This document shows, piece by piece, positions 31,408-42,200 of a stretch of 64,000 nt of DNA. This DNA comes from Craspedostauros australis (Eukaryota; Bacillariophyta; Bacillariophyceae; Mastogloiales; Achnanthaceae): contig JAMXDE010000045.1 in assembly GCA_026770025.1 (NCBI GenBank), forward strand, positions 186,001 to 250,000, written 5' to 3'. Each line of letters opens with the position of its first letter. The stretch's first letter is position 1. Under the pieces are notes generated by a model. That model was given only the letters and a program-made list of their open reading frames with translations, had not been told where the DNA came from and did no database searches. The position numbers and the translations under genes were made by a program.

Positions 31408-34065
31408 TCACGTTCGCGGTCGTTGTGGAGTTGTCTCCGAGCGCATCCGCGGTCTCTGTGGTGCTGGTGCATTGGTGTTTCGCACCACCCCCACTTGGTA
31501 CGTCGCCTTCACTTGCCTTCCCTTGCCGCCCACTCCAACAGAGTGGAGGGCCTGCTTCATGAGGGGAGCTTCGTTTTTGTGGCCCACCTTGGCGAGCTTT
31601 CCAGCCTTGCCCCGAACCAACTTCATGAACCACGATTGTAACATGAGAGTCGTGAGGTCGTGGTCAAGTTTGTGCATCCACTGTGAAGTGGTGCTTCCTG
31701 CCTGGAAACTGGATGGATGGTCAGGATCCTGCTCAATCTCCTTCATCCCCAGGGCAACCAATCTCTCCACAACCTTCTCTCGTGGCATTTTCGTTGTGTT
31801 GGTGTTGGGGAGACAAGCTTTGAGGTCTTTCTTGAGGGAGGCGTCGCTGACAGCCACGAATCGCCGTCGAACCTTGTCGTCATCAGCGAGGATGGTTTGG
31901 AGCATTTTGCATCGTGTGGCTCTGGTTCGCTGGGCCTTGCTGCGGTAGAACATAACCATGAGTTCGATGAACTCTTTGTCAGAGTGGGCATCCTCTTCAG
32001 GGGCATCGTCGCGGAGAGAGGAGAGAAGTGCAATTTCAACATGACGGGAATCGAAGGTGGGAGTTGTGAGTTTGGAGTATAAATCAAGTGCGCGCAATCT
32101 CGCCTTTTCTGCTTGCAATGCTTGGAGGTACTTTGCCTTCCGACCAAGCACGTCATATCCCAAGTAGCGGCCAATGCACTCCCATGCAGGTTGATTGAAT
32201 ATGGTGGCGTTGTTGGCGTTGCACCACTCTCCACTTTCAAGCACCTTCTGTATCATGCTGTAGGTGGAGGTGCTTGTGAACGCGAAGCGGCGGTGGACGA
32301 ACCACAGATGGTCACCCTGGCCACAGGTGAGTCCACCCACAGGCAGATCCCACACCATATCTGCCCAACGCTGTTTCACATTCTTGGATGCGGCAGCCAC
32401 AATGCTGGTTGCGCCAAGGGGAGTTTGGGGATATGGCAGCTCTGACTGCCAACGATCATGTTGGATTGACAGTGCATGTTTGGAAGAAATGTGGGTAGTG
32501 TGGAGATCTTGGATTGCTCCCATACTTGTCCTCCACCATGTCTTGGTACTTTTGTTGGTCACTGGCATTGGTGAGGGTGAGGTCCCACTCGAAGCCACTT
32601 GATCTTGTGGAGAGTGCAAGTACAGTTTGTTCGTTGAGTCGGTATCCATAGCATGTCAATTGTCGTTTGCCAATGCTGTTGGTGACAGCGCCATGCACCA
32701 TCCTTGGCTCCTTCCTCCCAATATTCATCTGGAGTGTACCCTTGCCAATGGATGGGCCGAAGGTGAATGGTAGGTATCCGGCTCGCTTGTGTGCACCCTC
32801 CAGATTGGCACCCCTGGTAGTGAGGAAGGCGGTAGTGCTGTGGCAATTGTATCCCCGATCTGTCATGAGGGTTAGATTTCGAACAGAACCATCTGGCTCT
32901 TTTAGTTGGGTGAACAACCGATAGGTGTCGTCATCAAACCCATCTCGGCAAGCGGCCAACCCCACAACAAGTCCAGAAGCAGACTGGACAAGAGTGTTCA
33001 GGGTTAATCTGAAGGAATGCAGAAGACGGAAACGAGACGGAGACCTGGGGTGAGGAATTGAAATATGAAATGGAGATGCCACCCCTCTGCAACAAAACAC
33101 ACAATGCTGTTCGTCACTTACCCATTACGATTTGCATGAGTATGTCTCATGCCAAGCAGATAGCTGGTCTCTGCACGGCTGCTGAAATGAACCTTGTCAT
33201 CATCCAATGTGACGATCCGATTCGGGCAACGATGACGAAGACAAAGAATCTCAAGCGTCATGTTGAAAGCCCTTTCGAATTCGGTCCAAACAAAGCGATG
33301 GCCATTCCGAGAGACAGAGTTTCCATTGCGTCGAATACGATCCCAGAGATTGACGTACTGCTGTCTGGTGGGAAAGCTGGGAAGCGTGGCAGCATTGCCG
33401 CCATCATAGAGCCGACGAATGGTGCAGCCTTCCACCATCTGTGATGTGATGGCATAGAGGAACTCCATGTACTCAGCATATGAGAAAACCAGCCCATTTG
33501 GGCCAAATGCACAGATGAAAATGGGAGATGTGGGGCCCAGCACATCTTGGATCAAGTCGTGGGGTGTTGGCACGTATGGTGGAGACCCAGGAGGAGTCTT
33601 GGGGAAGCGTTGCAAGACAGCTGCTCACAGTGAACGAGTCTCTTCCTTTGCATGGAGGAGAGCAAGCTTGTGGGCTTCTCCAACAGTCACTTTTGTTGCA
33701 TGCTCGTAGGCCGAGAGCACCTTCCACTCCACAGAGATCTCCCTACTCCCCTTCTTGGGAGGGAGGACGCTGCGATAGCTGTAACCAGGAAGTGAGCACG
33801 GTTGGACTCCAAAATCACCAACCGGATTTCGAAGCACCAATGTTGGCACCACACCCTTGTCATCACTGTTGACACAGATGCCATCTCCTTCTTCTTCATG
33901 GGTGTGCTTGCCTGCATCACCCATTCCATCATCCAAAACTTGTCCAAAGGGATGAAGCTGCTTGGATGGAGAGACATTGCGATGGCCGGTTGTTGCAACT
34001 GGAGTGGAAGCTGTGGGCAAGTTGTCATTGGCATTGGGAGAATCAGGTGGAAGAGAAGATGCCAT
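31408..34065 (-). pseudogene. Decayed DDE-type transposase
   Basis: From MASSLPPD at 34065. The first block contains TLDDDKVHFSSRAE (first catalytic Asp candidate, about 33195-33235). A 35 bp intron with GTAAGT...TTGCAG ends (33087-33121) then joins to a block with LMTDRGYNCHST (second Asp, about 32835-32870), FTFGPSIGKGTLQMN and a CYGYRLNEQTVLALST stretch. The last block, in another frame, begins in the overlap 32456-32649 and contains DLPVGGLTCGQGDHLWFVHRR; it runs to 31408 with a basic tail. An in-frame TGA lies at 33622-33624, and a frame change is needed around 32456-32520, so the copy looks inactive. The DDE order and the TDRGY...GYRLNEQTVLALST arrangement loosely recall the piggyBac/IS4 fold; the family is not established. 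Confidence 0.65.
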
Positions 34066-34294
34066 GATGAAGGTGACGTATCGAAGAAGGCAAGCTGGAA
34101 GGAGAAGGCAGTATGGGAGATGCTGCGAATGACAAGCAAGGAGGTGCGAGGTTGGTGATGGAATGAAATGAACCACAGCAGGCAAGGAGGTTGGAGAGAG
34201 AGGGTTGTTGCCATCTGGAGGAAAGCGAAGAAACAATGACGATGAAGAAAATCTTGGAGGAGAAGATGTCAGAACGAAGAGCTGGCAGAGTTTC

Positions 34295-34457
34295 TTTTAG
34301 TCGAAGTATTCGACCGCAAAATCCTATCGTGGAGATTTATCACGTGGAACTGAAAATTGTCTCCTCAGACCGGATTTTGGCGAACCTCCGGGTAACTTTG
34401 TCTCCTGAGCCCAAAATGGCCATTTTTGGTCTCCCCAGACAGAATCTGTCCTCATGG
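34295..34457 (-). repeat. Right terminal inverted repeat
   Basis: Reverse complement matches the left repeat: identical outer CCATGAGGA, then CTCAGGAGACAAAGT, GCCAAAAT and inner CGACTAAAA with diverged spacers. Confidence 0.8.
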
Positions 34458-34461
34458 ATAT

Positions 34462-34872
34462 GCCCACATCAACGAGACAACGGTACGAGTACTAGTACTA
34501 GTATGATACGTAGGACGACGATACACAGCTACATCGGGGAGAGTGGGGGTGGAGGATGCAGTACTCTTCGTGTGCCAGAAAACACTAGATTTCCAAGGGA
34601 CGCCAAGATGGGTTCATGTCATAGCGAAAGTGTCATCTTTCATTGTTGCCTTATGCGCGCTGATGTAACGAAATGATTTGTGGGGACCGATGCAACAATT
34701 GCATGGAACGAATTCCTCGGATGGTCGGAATGGTTTCATACCTACTCTCTGAAGTGTATAAGTTCGTATAGGACCATGTCAATGATTGTGCGCCTTCGCA
34801 ACATGCAAACAGGCAACAGCACAGCTCCCGTGGCACACCAATACCAAAAACGAAACTGAGCACTGCTGGAGC
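34462..34872. other. Spacer between transposon and tRNA
   Basis: No gene seen. A short TACTAG tandem lies at about 34489-34505. The region lies downstream of the tRNA terminator. Confidence 0.4.
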
Positions 34873-34879
34873 AAAAAAA
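34873..34879 (-). terminator. RNA polymerase III oligo-T terminator
   Basis: Seven T on the minus strand, three bases after the end of the tRNA 5' half. For a normal tRNA gene such a run follows the acceptor stem; here it follows the anticodon-loop half, as expected for a permuted gene. Confidence 0.85.
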
Positions 34880-34882
34880 GAG

Positions 34883-34960
34883 TCGTAGTCAGACGCCTTG
34901 CCGTTGGGCCAACAGGTCTTCCGCAAACCTGCCCGGGATTCGAACCCGGAATCTTCTGAT
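34883..34960 (-). tRNA. Circularly permuted tRNA-Arg(ACG)
   Basis: The 3' half (34925-34960) is transcribed before the 5' half (34883-34918), with six bases between. Reordered, every arm pairs. Acceptor GACCTGT/GCAGGTT has 7 pairs, two of them G-U. The D arm has A14, G18, G19 and A21. Anticodon stem TCTGA/TCAGA is perfect, with loop CTACGAA giving anticodon ACG (wobble A, probably inosine, reading CGU/C/A). The variable loop has 5 nt, and T stem CCGGG/CCCGG carries loop TTCGAAT. The break lies between positions 37 and 38, where canonical tRNA introns sit. A TATA-like box lies 31 bp upstream and a T7 terminator follows. Maturation would require end joining in the anticodon loop, then opening at the acceptor end. 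Position 73 reads T, which is unusual. Known permuted tRNAs occur in red algae, prasinophytes and an archaeon. Confidence 0.88.
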
Positions 34961-34990
34961 AACCATTCCTACAAAGCTGCCTCCAAATAG

Positions 34991-35000
34991 AATTTTTATA
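34991..35000 (-). promoter_or_regulatory. TATA-like element of the tRNA gene
   Basis: TATAAAAATT on the minus strand, 31-40 bases before the first tRNA base; a position compatible with upstream pol III initiation. The internal A and B boxes are present but in reversed order. Confidence 0.55.
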
Positions 35001-36779
35001 CTTTGAAATACGGCAAAACAAAACATAATTCTTGTGTTCTTGTTCGATTTCGCACCGCTTCGCTTCCCGGTCGTGATCATCAGCGCAGACCACACACGTC
35101 GCACGAAGTGACGGCGACGCACGTCGACATATTTGTGTGACCTCGTCGGTAGTGATGCAATGTGCGATAGTAGAGTATTGGAGAGCTATATTGCGCAACA
35201 ATTGACAGTACCGTTCCATCTGTAGACCTACCGCTCTCTTCGTCCTTGCGTAACCGGGTCGAGCCTACCGCCCCATTGTCTGCGAAACCGAAAGCACCAA
35301 TCAGAGGACGCTGGTGCCACACAGCATCGCGCTTGCAGTCCTTCCCAGACGCGCGCTGTGCGTTCAACTGCATTGTTCGGAGCAGTCCCCTATGGTACCT
35401 ACCTATGGTGGTGGTATGATAGGATGGTGCTAGTGAACGATGTCGTTGCGTTCATCGCCCGCTGTCATGAAATTCAACGATCCCTTGGCAGTCGAATCAT
35501 CGCCGATCGTCCCAATCGGCGAGGCGATCCTGACGAGCGCTGAAGGTAGAATCAAATGACCTTCGAATCACAAGTTTCGAGTGGGGCGATCATTCCGAGG
35601 TTCGGGTTGTGCACGTGCGATGGGGAACGATATTGAGAGTGAAATGCGCTTGGAATAGGCACCTTCGAGGGCAACTTGTCGGGTCGTCTCCATTCTTACT
35701 TCCATATATGTAGTTGGATGGATCGCGCTAGCAACTGCGGCGATCCTCTAACACTTGCGACTACTGGGATCGCCGTCGACTTCTCTTTGGTCTTGTGCGG
35801 ATCAAACAGCACGCCTCTTTGTCGAAACCCTTTGTCGAAACCCCTTTGTGAGTTCGAACTTGTCCCTGTTTCGTATACAATCATCCCACTTCGACATAGA
35901 TGTTAGCGATCATTCCTACTAGTATGCAGATTTCCCAAAGTTCGGGACAGAGAGATTGTTCCGAAAGCAGTCCTGGCGATGTGCGATGTGCGATGCCAGG
36001 ATCGCAAATTCCAAATCGGAGAAAATTGAAAAACAGTCATCGCACAACATTCGAAAAGCTTGATTCCACATCGCACTCATGCGTGTGCCGCCTATTCCTT
36101 GTCGCTCATACGAGTGCTACCTCGATATTCTCCATCGCAGCCTATGGATATCATTGAGTTATTTATAATCGCACTCTCTTCCTTTTTGCATCAAGATCCG
36201 GCCTCTTGATTACACTCTTCCTTCTCTATCTCCTTCTTCCGCTTTCTCTCTCTTCCTGTCTCGTGACATCCGATAAATTCTGCGCAAACTTGATGATTCG
36301 AATAGTTGCAAACAGGGTGCCATCGTGGGAAAAGTGCGTTGTCCAAGAGCATCGATGTCAAAAGCACCAGCGAATGTGGCGGTGCCGATCGATTTGCCAC
36401 ATCGCAAGAAAGAGCGAGATGAATTGCTCACAATTTGCAAATCTCGAGCCAATCCCAACGTCAACCGACTCGTACCTAGACCACGTTACATCAACAAGAT
36501 CTCGAACCATACTAATACACATAGCAGACACAGGCATAGCCAAACGCAAGCACATATGTGAGTGAAAATTGAAGTGACAGTACGAAAGATCCCTGGCATC
36601 TATTCTCGTTCCTGATATTGCTTCAACTTTGGTATAATATAATGCGATTCTACTATTATGTTACTGCTAATATTGCTACAAAACAATGCTGTCATAATCC
36701 TCACCTTCCATTTGATGCCCGCACTTCACGTCTCCTCGCTGTCTTCACTCTCTTTCTCATCTCCACAGAATACGCCACG
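35001..36779. other. Intergenic region upstream of membrane protein B
   Basis: No supported gene. A pyrimidine-rich stretch ending in CTCCACAG at 36769 looks like a splice acceptor eleven bases before the proposed start of membrane protein B, so a leader intron is possible. A short duplication (GTCGAAACCCyTTTG) is at about 35820-35850. Confidence 0.45.
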
Positions 36780-37958
36780 ATGGAGCAACTCAAAAACACA
36801 TTCACTTATCACGATGCCGGATCGGGCATGCTCAATGCAACCCACCTGCGGTACTTCTCGGAGATCGAGAAGGGGATGAATTCCACCTACTCCACCTATG
36901 CCACCATGAACTACACTGGGACCTTCGCCAACGCATCGAAGACCGCGGCAACCGCTATGTCTCCAATAGCGGCAGAGGCTGCCGCGCGCATGTTCGTGCC
37001 CGTCCTGTCGTCCTCATGGTGGCTAGTTGGCACCATATTGGCGACTGCGGTGTCGCTATACACATACCACAACGTCACATTCCAGGTATCCTCCCGAACC
37101 ATCGCGTACGCGAACCTCCTTGCGAGCACCATCGCCACGGTGCCCTTCGCGGCGTTCATGATGTACAAACTGAGCTGGGCCGGATCTGCACCCGACGAAG
37201 CGCACCGCTTTATCATCGAGAACGTCCACCTCGTGTCGATGTTCGCCTGGGTGCTTTGCTCCTTCGCCATGATCCTCTCGATTTGCTTCAGATCCATTCG
37301 CCTCCACAAGGCGCTCGGTTGGCTTGCCATGAACATCCATTTGCCCTTCATCATCGTCGAGCTGTCTGTCAACGCAGGCCGTGCTTTCGTCCCAAGCAAG
37401 CTCATCGCCCTCGCTCAAGGGCATTGGCCGGATACAGCGGCGGATCCCACAATCTTACAATGGTCTGCGATGGCCTTGCCAATGATTGCTGCGCTCTCCA
37501 CACCTGCTATCATCGGCATGTTCTGGTGGTTCGGCCGATGCATCTACGACAAGAAGCGCTTCCCCAAGGCAGACATCCGGCACCGCCTTCATGTGCTGTA
37601 CATGACCATGTTGAACACGACTGTTTTCAGCACGGGGTTGATCCGCTGGCTTTTTCGCCTCTGCTTCAAGTTGACAGGATGCCCGATGTACAAAGATGAT
37701 ATCTTGTCGGTGTATGCCCAACACCTGGCCGGCAACTATAACGCCCTAATCTACATTCCAGCTTGCGGATTCATCTACGCAACACTTCCAAAGGAGATGA
37801 GAGTCGGTGATAACAAGGTCCGCAGCGTCCAGATCTCTTTCACAATCTACATGTGCCATGGACTGCTCCAGTTGCTGTCCACCTACTTGATGGACTTCAG
37901 CTTCTTTTACCGCTGCGATGCTGGTGCAGTCCAGGAATTCCTCGCGGCCAGAGTGTAA
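36780..37958 (+). CDS. Multipass membrane protein B (paralogue of 1198-2343)
   Basis: A 392-residue protein with the same arrangement as protein A: an N-terminal stretch with potential N-glycosylation sites (for example NATH, NYTG), then a chain of helices. Shared landmarks are RLHKALGWLAMN against RLHKRIGRYALN, SKLIALAQGHWP against PKLAGLAQAHRWP, YMTMLNTTVFSTGLIR against YMTNAILTIMSTGSIR, and LPKEMRVG against LPLKVRVG. B lacks the HIHAF pair of A but keeps a His at the equivalent helix start (NVHLVSMFAW). The ATG at 36780 agrees with A; upstream the frame stays open to 36618 without a better start. Identity is low enough that the duplication is old. Function unknown, possibly a transporter or redox membrane protein. 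Confidence 0.75.
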   Translation: MEQLKNTFTYHDAGSGMLNATHLRYFSEIEKGMNSTYSTYATMNYTGTFANASKTAATAMSPIAAEAAARMFVPVLSSSWWLVGTILATAVSLYTYHNVTFQVSSRTIAYANLLASTIATVPFAAFMMYKLSWAGSAPDEAHRFIIENVHLVSMFAWVLCSFAMILSICFRSIRLHKALGWLAMNIHLPFIIVELSVNAGRAFVPSKLIALAQGHWPDTAADPTILQWSAMALPMIAALSTPAIIGMFWWFGRCIYDKKRFPKADIRHRLHVLYMTMLNTTVFSTGLIRWLFRLCFKLTGCPMYKDDILSVYAQHLAGNYNALIYIPACGFIYATLPKEMRVGDNKVRSVQISFTIYMCHGLLQLLSTYLMDFSFFYRCDAGAVQEFLAARV

Positions 37959-38106
37959 ACGATACTATACGATATTCTATTCCATGATGCCACGCCAGCA
38001 GCACCAGCCAAGAGGAAGGGAACCCTCGAGCAGACGAGATCCGTCTACCTGTAATTAACCGTTTTCGACCCCTACTCTTACTCGTGCATTCATGACACAT
38101 CAGCCA
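37959..38106. other. 3' flank of membrane protein B
   Basis: The copia element inserted about 150 bp after the stop codon, so it may lie in or just after the 3' UTR. Confidence 0.5.
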
Positions 38107-38111
38107 AAACG

Positions 38112-38775
38112 TAATAACACATCGAGCACTCCAACTACACTCGTCTTGGTAGCATTCGAATGAGTCGTGTGGTATTCGTGTACCACAGGACGAATACTGA
38201 TGCAGTCACGAGACTCTTCGTGTGTGATGAATCGTAATGTCTTGATATCCGCAATTGCCGCAACTCCCATGCGGGATCGCTTTCTCGTCTCACAGACTGA
38301 CTCGCAATTCAGATATATTGATTCCTCAATTCCACACCATCTTGTTGACACCTTGCAATTCAGATATATTGGTTCATCCAATAGATCTGAATAAGAGGTC
38401 CTCAATTGCACAGCTTCAGAATTATGGCAGTACTGGTCATCGTGGACCTGAACGTGCCATCTGATCTTGTCTTCACCTCTGTGCTTGCAAACATGCATTT
38501 CCTCCCACATGTGAATCCAACAGTGCAAGGCATCATTTTACAGCAGTATTGCTGTGTGCAACTTGTGCAATCTCATTGCATCATCATCATCATCTTGCAT
38601 TGCACTCTTCATGCTCACAATTCTGACGTCAACAGATCAGAATTGGGCCAGCTTTCATTAACTTAATCACCTACTTGAGCACACACACACAATACCAACC
38701 ATCTACATACTTCATTGTCGGATCTGATCAGTCTCTATTTGAAGTAAGTACCCTGTATTGTATTCTGTTCTATCA
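38112..38775 (+). repeat. 5' LTR (664 bp)
   Basis: Begins TAATAACACATCG and ends TGTTCTATCA. The opening TA instead of the usual TG is noteworthy; the boundary is fixed by the AAACG duplication. Short ORFs inside it recur identically in the 3' LTR. Confidence 0.95.
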
Positions 38776-39052
38776 GATTAACAGTCGCAATTCTCTACGT
38801 CCTGCGCTGAACGCGTGACCATCATTTCAAAGACTTTGTGACATTCGATAACGACCATCCTGCAACTCTCGTGACGACGTGAAGTTGCCTTCATCTCTGT
38901 GATTCAGCCATCGCTGCGCAGAACATAAGAGCCATTCGGCTTGTGCACACTCACCCATTCACTATTAGACGTATCCGTCAGTGAATTCTCTCTTTGCTTC
39001 TTCAGCATTCATCATCCCATCATTCGATATCGATCGCATTCGATCTATCGAC

Positions 39053-39213
39053 AACACAACAAACATACAAACACAGACAAACATCCAATCACAACCAAAC
39101 AGACATACAAACACAAACAAACAGACACATCAACAAATAAACAAACATACAAACACAAACAAACATACACACCAACAAATAAACAAACAAACAAATAAAC
39201 CAACAAACAAACA
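39053..39213. repeat. (ACAAACA)n simple sequence in the element leader
   Basis: AC-rich imperfect tandem just before the polyprotein ATG, with no cytosine-to-guanine balance; it is a low-structure 5' leader. Confidence 0.8.
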
Positions 39214-39221
39214 ACATCATC

Positions 39222-42200
39222 ATGACTACTCCCTCCTCCACCATCTCCGAAGCCGAGATCTTCAACCATGTTGTCAGGTCCGTGGGCATTGCTGACGATT
39301 CTGATGCCAGAAGTCTGCTTGACCAACAGGGCATACTCAGCATTGCCGACCTTCTTCTCCTCTCCAGGGAGGACCTACAGGCCTTCCAATACCAAGGTCT
39401 TGATGAGGATGGTGAAGCCTTTGTGTACGAACTCGATGCTCCTTGCATCCGTCGTATCCTCGCCCTTCCTCGCTGGTGGCAATATCAGGTTGACCCAACC
39501 TTCGTCACCTGGTACACCATCTCCCGCCATTCTCTTGCCGAGGCCATCGCATCGCCAATTGTCGCTCCAGCGGAAGCAGCAGCGGCGCGCGCAGCCACCA
39601 CAGCAGCCACCACAGCAGCAACTGCAGCAGCCACTGCAGCAGCTACTGCGGCAGCATCTTCAGCTCCAACACCTGATCCCATCACCTCAACCCCGGTCTC
39701 TTTGTCAGAATCCCGTCTCCAAGACTTCCGAAAGGGGATGAGACGCAACAGCGAGCATTTTCCCAAGCTCAAGGATGATCGATTCTTCCTATCCTTCCGT
39801 CGCACCTTCATGACGGTCGCAGCCTCCCAAGGTGTCTCCGATGTCCTGAACCCGGAGTACAAGCCTGCAGATGAGGACATGGTCCTCTTCCAAGAGCAGA
39901 ACACCTTTGTCTACTGCACCTTGGTACTCTCCCTGAAGACTCAGAAGGGTCAGAGATGCGTCCGGAAGCTCGAGGACACCATGGATGGACAGGCTGCATT
40001 TGCAGCCATGCTCTCTGAGTATACCACTGGCGTGACTGCATCCAATGCTGGGAAACATCTTCGCTCCATCCTCAACACCCTCAAACTAGACAAGGATTGG
40101 CGTGGCACTCGAGAGTCCTTCCTTGACTCGTGGTCCAACAAGGTGTACGATCTCGAAGTCATCCAAGATGACGAGGTTGATGCTGATCGCAAACGCGATT
40201 GGTTGGAGGAAGCCATCTCCCCAGACACCGAGCTCTACCGTGCCCTATTCGAGTCCCAGTACCTCGAGGCATCCCTTCATGCAATGAGCATTGATGGTGT
40301 CTCAACAGAGTTCACACTCGACTTCGAGCGTACTTTCGCGCTCGTACGCAGCCATGCTCAACGTCTCGACCGTGTCAAGCCTCGCGGACGTTCCAGTCGC
40401 AAGGTGCATAATGCCAAGCACTCCGGTGTTCGAGGCCAAGCACAGGCATGGAGCAAGGATAAGGATTACTCCAAGGATCCTCGTCCTCGTATCCCACGCG
40501 AGGAATGGATGAAGATGGAGCGATCTCAGCGTCAAGCATTCCTTGAAGCCAAGGGAAAATGGGATCCCAATCGCGGAAAGGGCGGACGTCAGCGCGCAGC
40601 CAACAAGGCAACTACCTCCAAGTCGGATGGGCATTCTGCAACTCCATCTGCCAATGCCGACACGACCACCACTCCTCCTGCTCAACCTGGAGATGCCATC
40701 AACCGCATGTTGGCGAATGCCAAGTCCACACCTTCCACTGACGAACCCATCCTGACCTACAAGGGTCAGACCTGGCGCCTTGCCAACCAGGCCATGGTCC
40801 GCTACGACTTCCACAAGACATCCAAAGCTCATCATGGATCTCTCGTCGACAGCGGTGCCAATGGTGGCCTGGCTGGTGACGATGTCCTCGTACTGTGCAA
40901 GACTGGTCACACAGCGGATGTCAATGGCATTGGCGATTCTGCGATTGCCAACCTTGACATTGGGACTGTTGCTGGACTTGTCGACACCACCGAAGGTCCC
41001 ATCATTGCTGTATTTCACCAATACGCTCTATACGGAAAGGGGAAGACCATCCATTCTTCCAACCAACTCGCTTCCTTCGGCATCGACGTCAATGAGCGGC
41101 CACGACACCTGCCAGGCGGTCGACAGACCATCATCACAACCGATGGTCGCGTCATTCCACTCTCGATTCGTCATGGTCTGTCCTACATGGACATGCGTTG
41201 TCCCACTCGTGATCAGCTCGGCAAGTACCCTCACGTCGATTTCACAGCTGACTCTGTGTGGGATCCCTCTGCCCTCGATCAAGAGCTCGACATCTCCGAT
41301 GTCAGCGGAGCCAACAACGAATCTTCCATCCCAATTTCTGGACAAGAGCTCGACGTGTTCGTCACTGATGGTGAACCAACACGTGGCAAGACCTCGGACC
41401 ACTCAGGAGGCATTGAGCTCAGCTCTGCTCCTGTTGACTATGAGGCCCTTCGTCCTCATTTCGGTTGGATCCCGGCTCGCCGTGTCCGCGACACATTGCG
41501 ATGCACCTCGCAGTGGTACCGGACGGCGGAGCGCTTTTCCATGCGCAAACACTTCAGGACACGATTTCCGGCTGCCAACGTCGATCGTCTCCATGAAGTT
41601 GTGGCTATGGATACTCTCTTTTCGGACACTCCTGCACATGATGACGGCATTGCTGGACACGGCGGATGCACCATGATGCAGATCTACGTCGCTCTGCAGT
41701 CTCGATTCACAGCGGGGTTCCCCATGTCTTCCGAGAAGCAAGTTTCCAACACCTTCCTCGACTTCATCCGACACCATGGTGCGCCCGACCTTCTCATGTC
41801 GGATAACGCCAAGTCCGAGATTGGCTCCAAGGTTCAAGAGATCCTCCGTCAATACGCCATCAAAGACCATCAGAGTGAGCCCGAGCATCAGCATCAGAAC
41901 GGTGCGGAGCGGCGTATTCAAGACGTCAAGCGGACCACCAATGGGATCATGGACCGCACTGGGACACCCGCCAAGTTTTGGTTGATCTGCACCCAGTACG
42001 TCATCTCTCTGCTCAACCACATCGCGCAGCGCACGGTTGGCAGCATCACTCCTTTCCAGGCCGCATACGGGCACCGACCAGATGTGAGCAAGTTCCTTGC
42101 TTACCGATGGTGGCAACCTGTATACTTCCGAGTCGACAAGCCAGGCTTCCCCAGCCATTCCAAGGAGAGGCTGGGACGGTGGGCCGGTCCATGTTTTCAC

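Larger units (their letters stand above)
30894..34457 (-). mobile_element. DNA transposon with long terminal inverted repeats, family unassigned
   Basis: The ends share CCATGAGGA and then a diverged inverted repeat of about 150 bp (left 30894-31043, right 34295-34457). The inner ends match over CGACTAAAA. The element is flanked on both sides by ATAT (30890-30893 and 34458-34461), a possible 4 bp target duplication; because ATAT is its own complement it could also be part of the repeat. Inside, on the minus strand, is a decayed DDE-type transposase gene. It sits between the DUF4336 gene and the permuted tRNA and disrupts no visible gene. Confidence 0.8.

Noticed and set aside
30894-34457. Assignment to piggyBac
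   Set aside because: Flank is ATAT, not TTAA, and the acidic motifs only loosely fit; kept unassigned.
34883-34960. Reading the tRNA pieces as a broken tRNA pseudogene or two unrelated halves
   Set aside because: Every stem pairs after reordering, the break is at a functional site, and terminator and TATA frame the permuted unit.
39053-39213. ACAAACA tandem considered as a CRISPR-like array
   Set aside because: No conserved spacer pattern; it is simple sequence in a retroelement leader.
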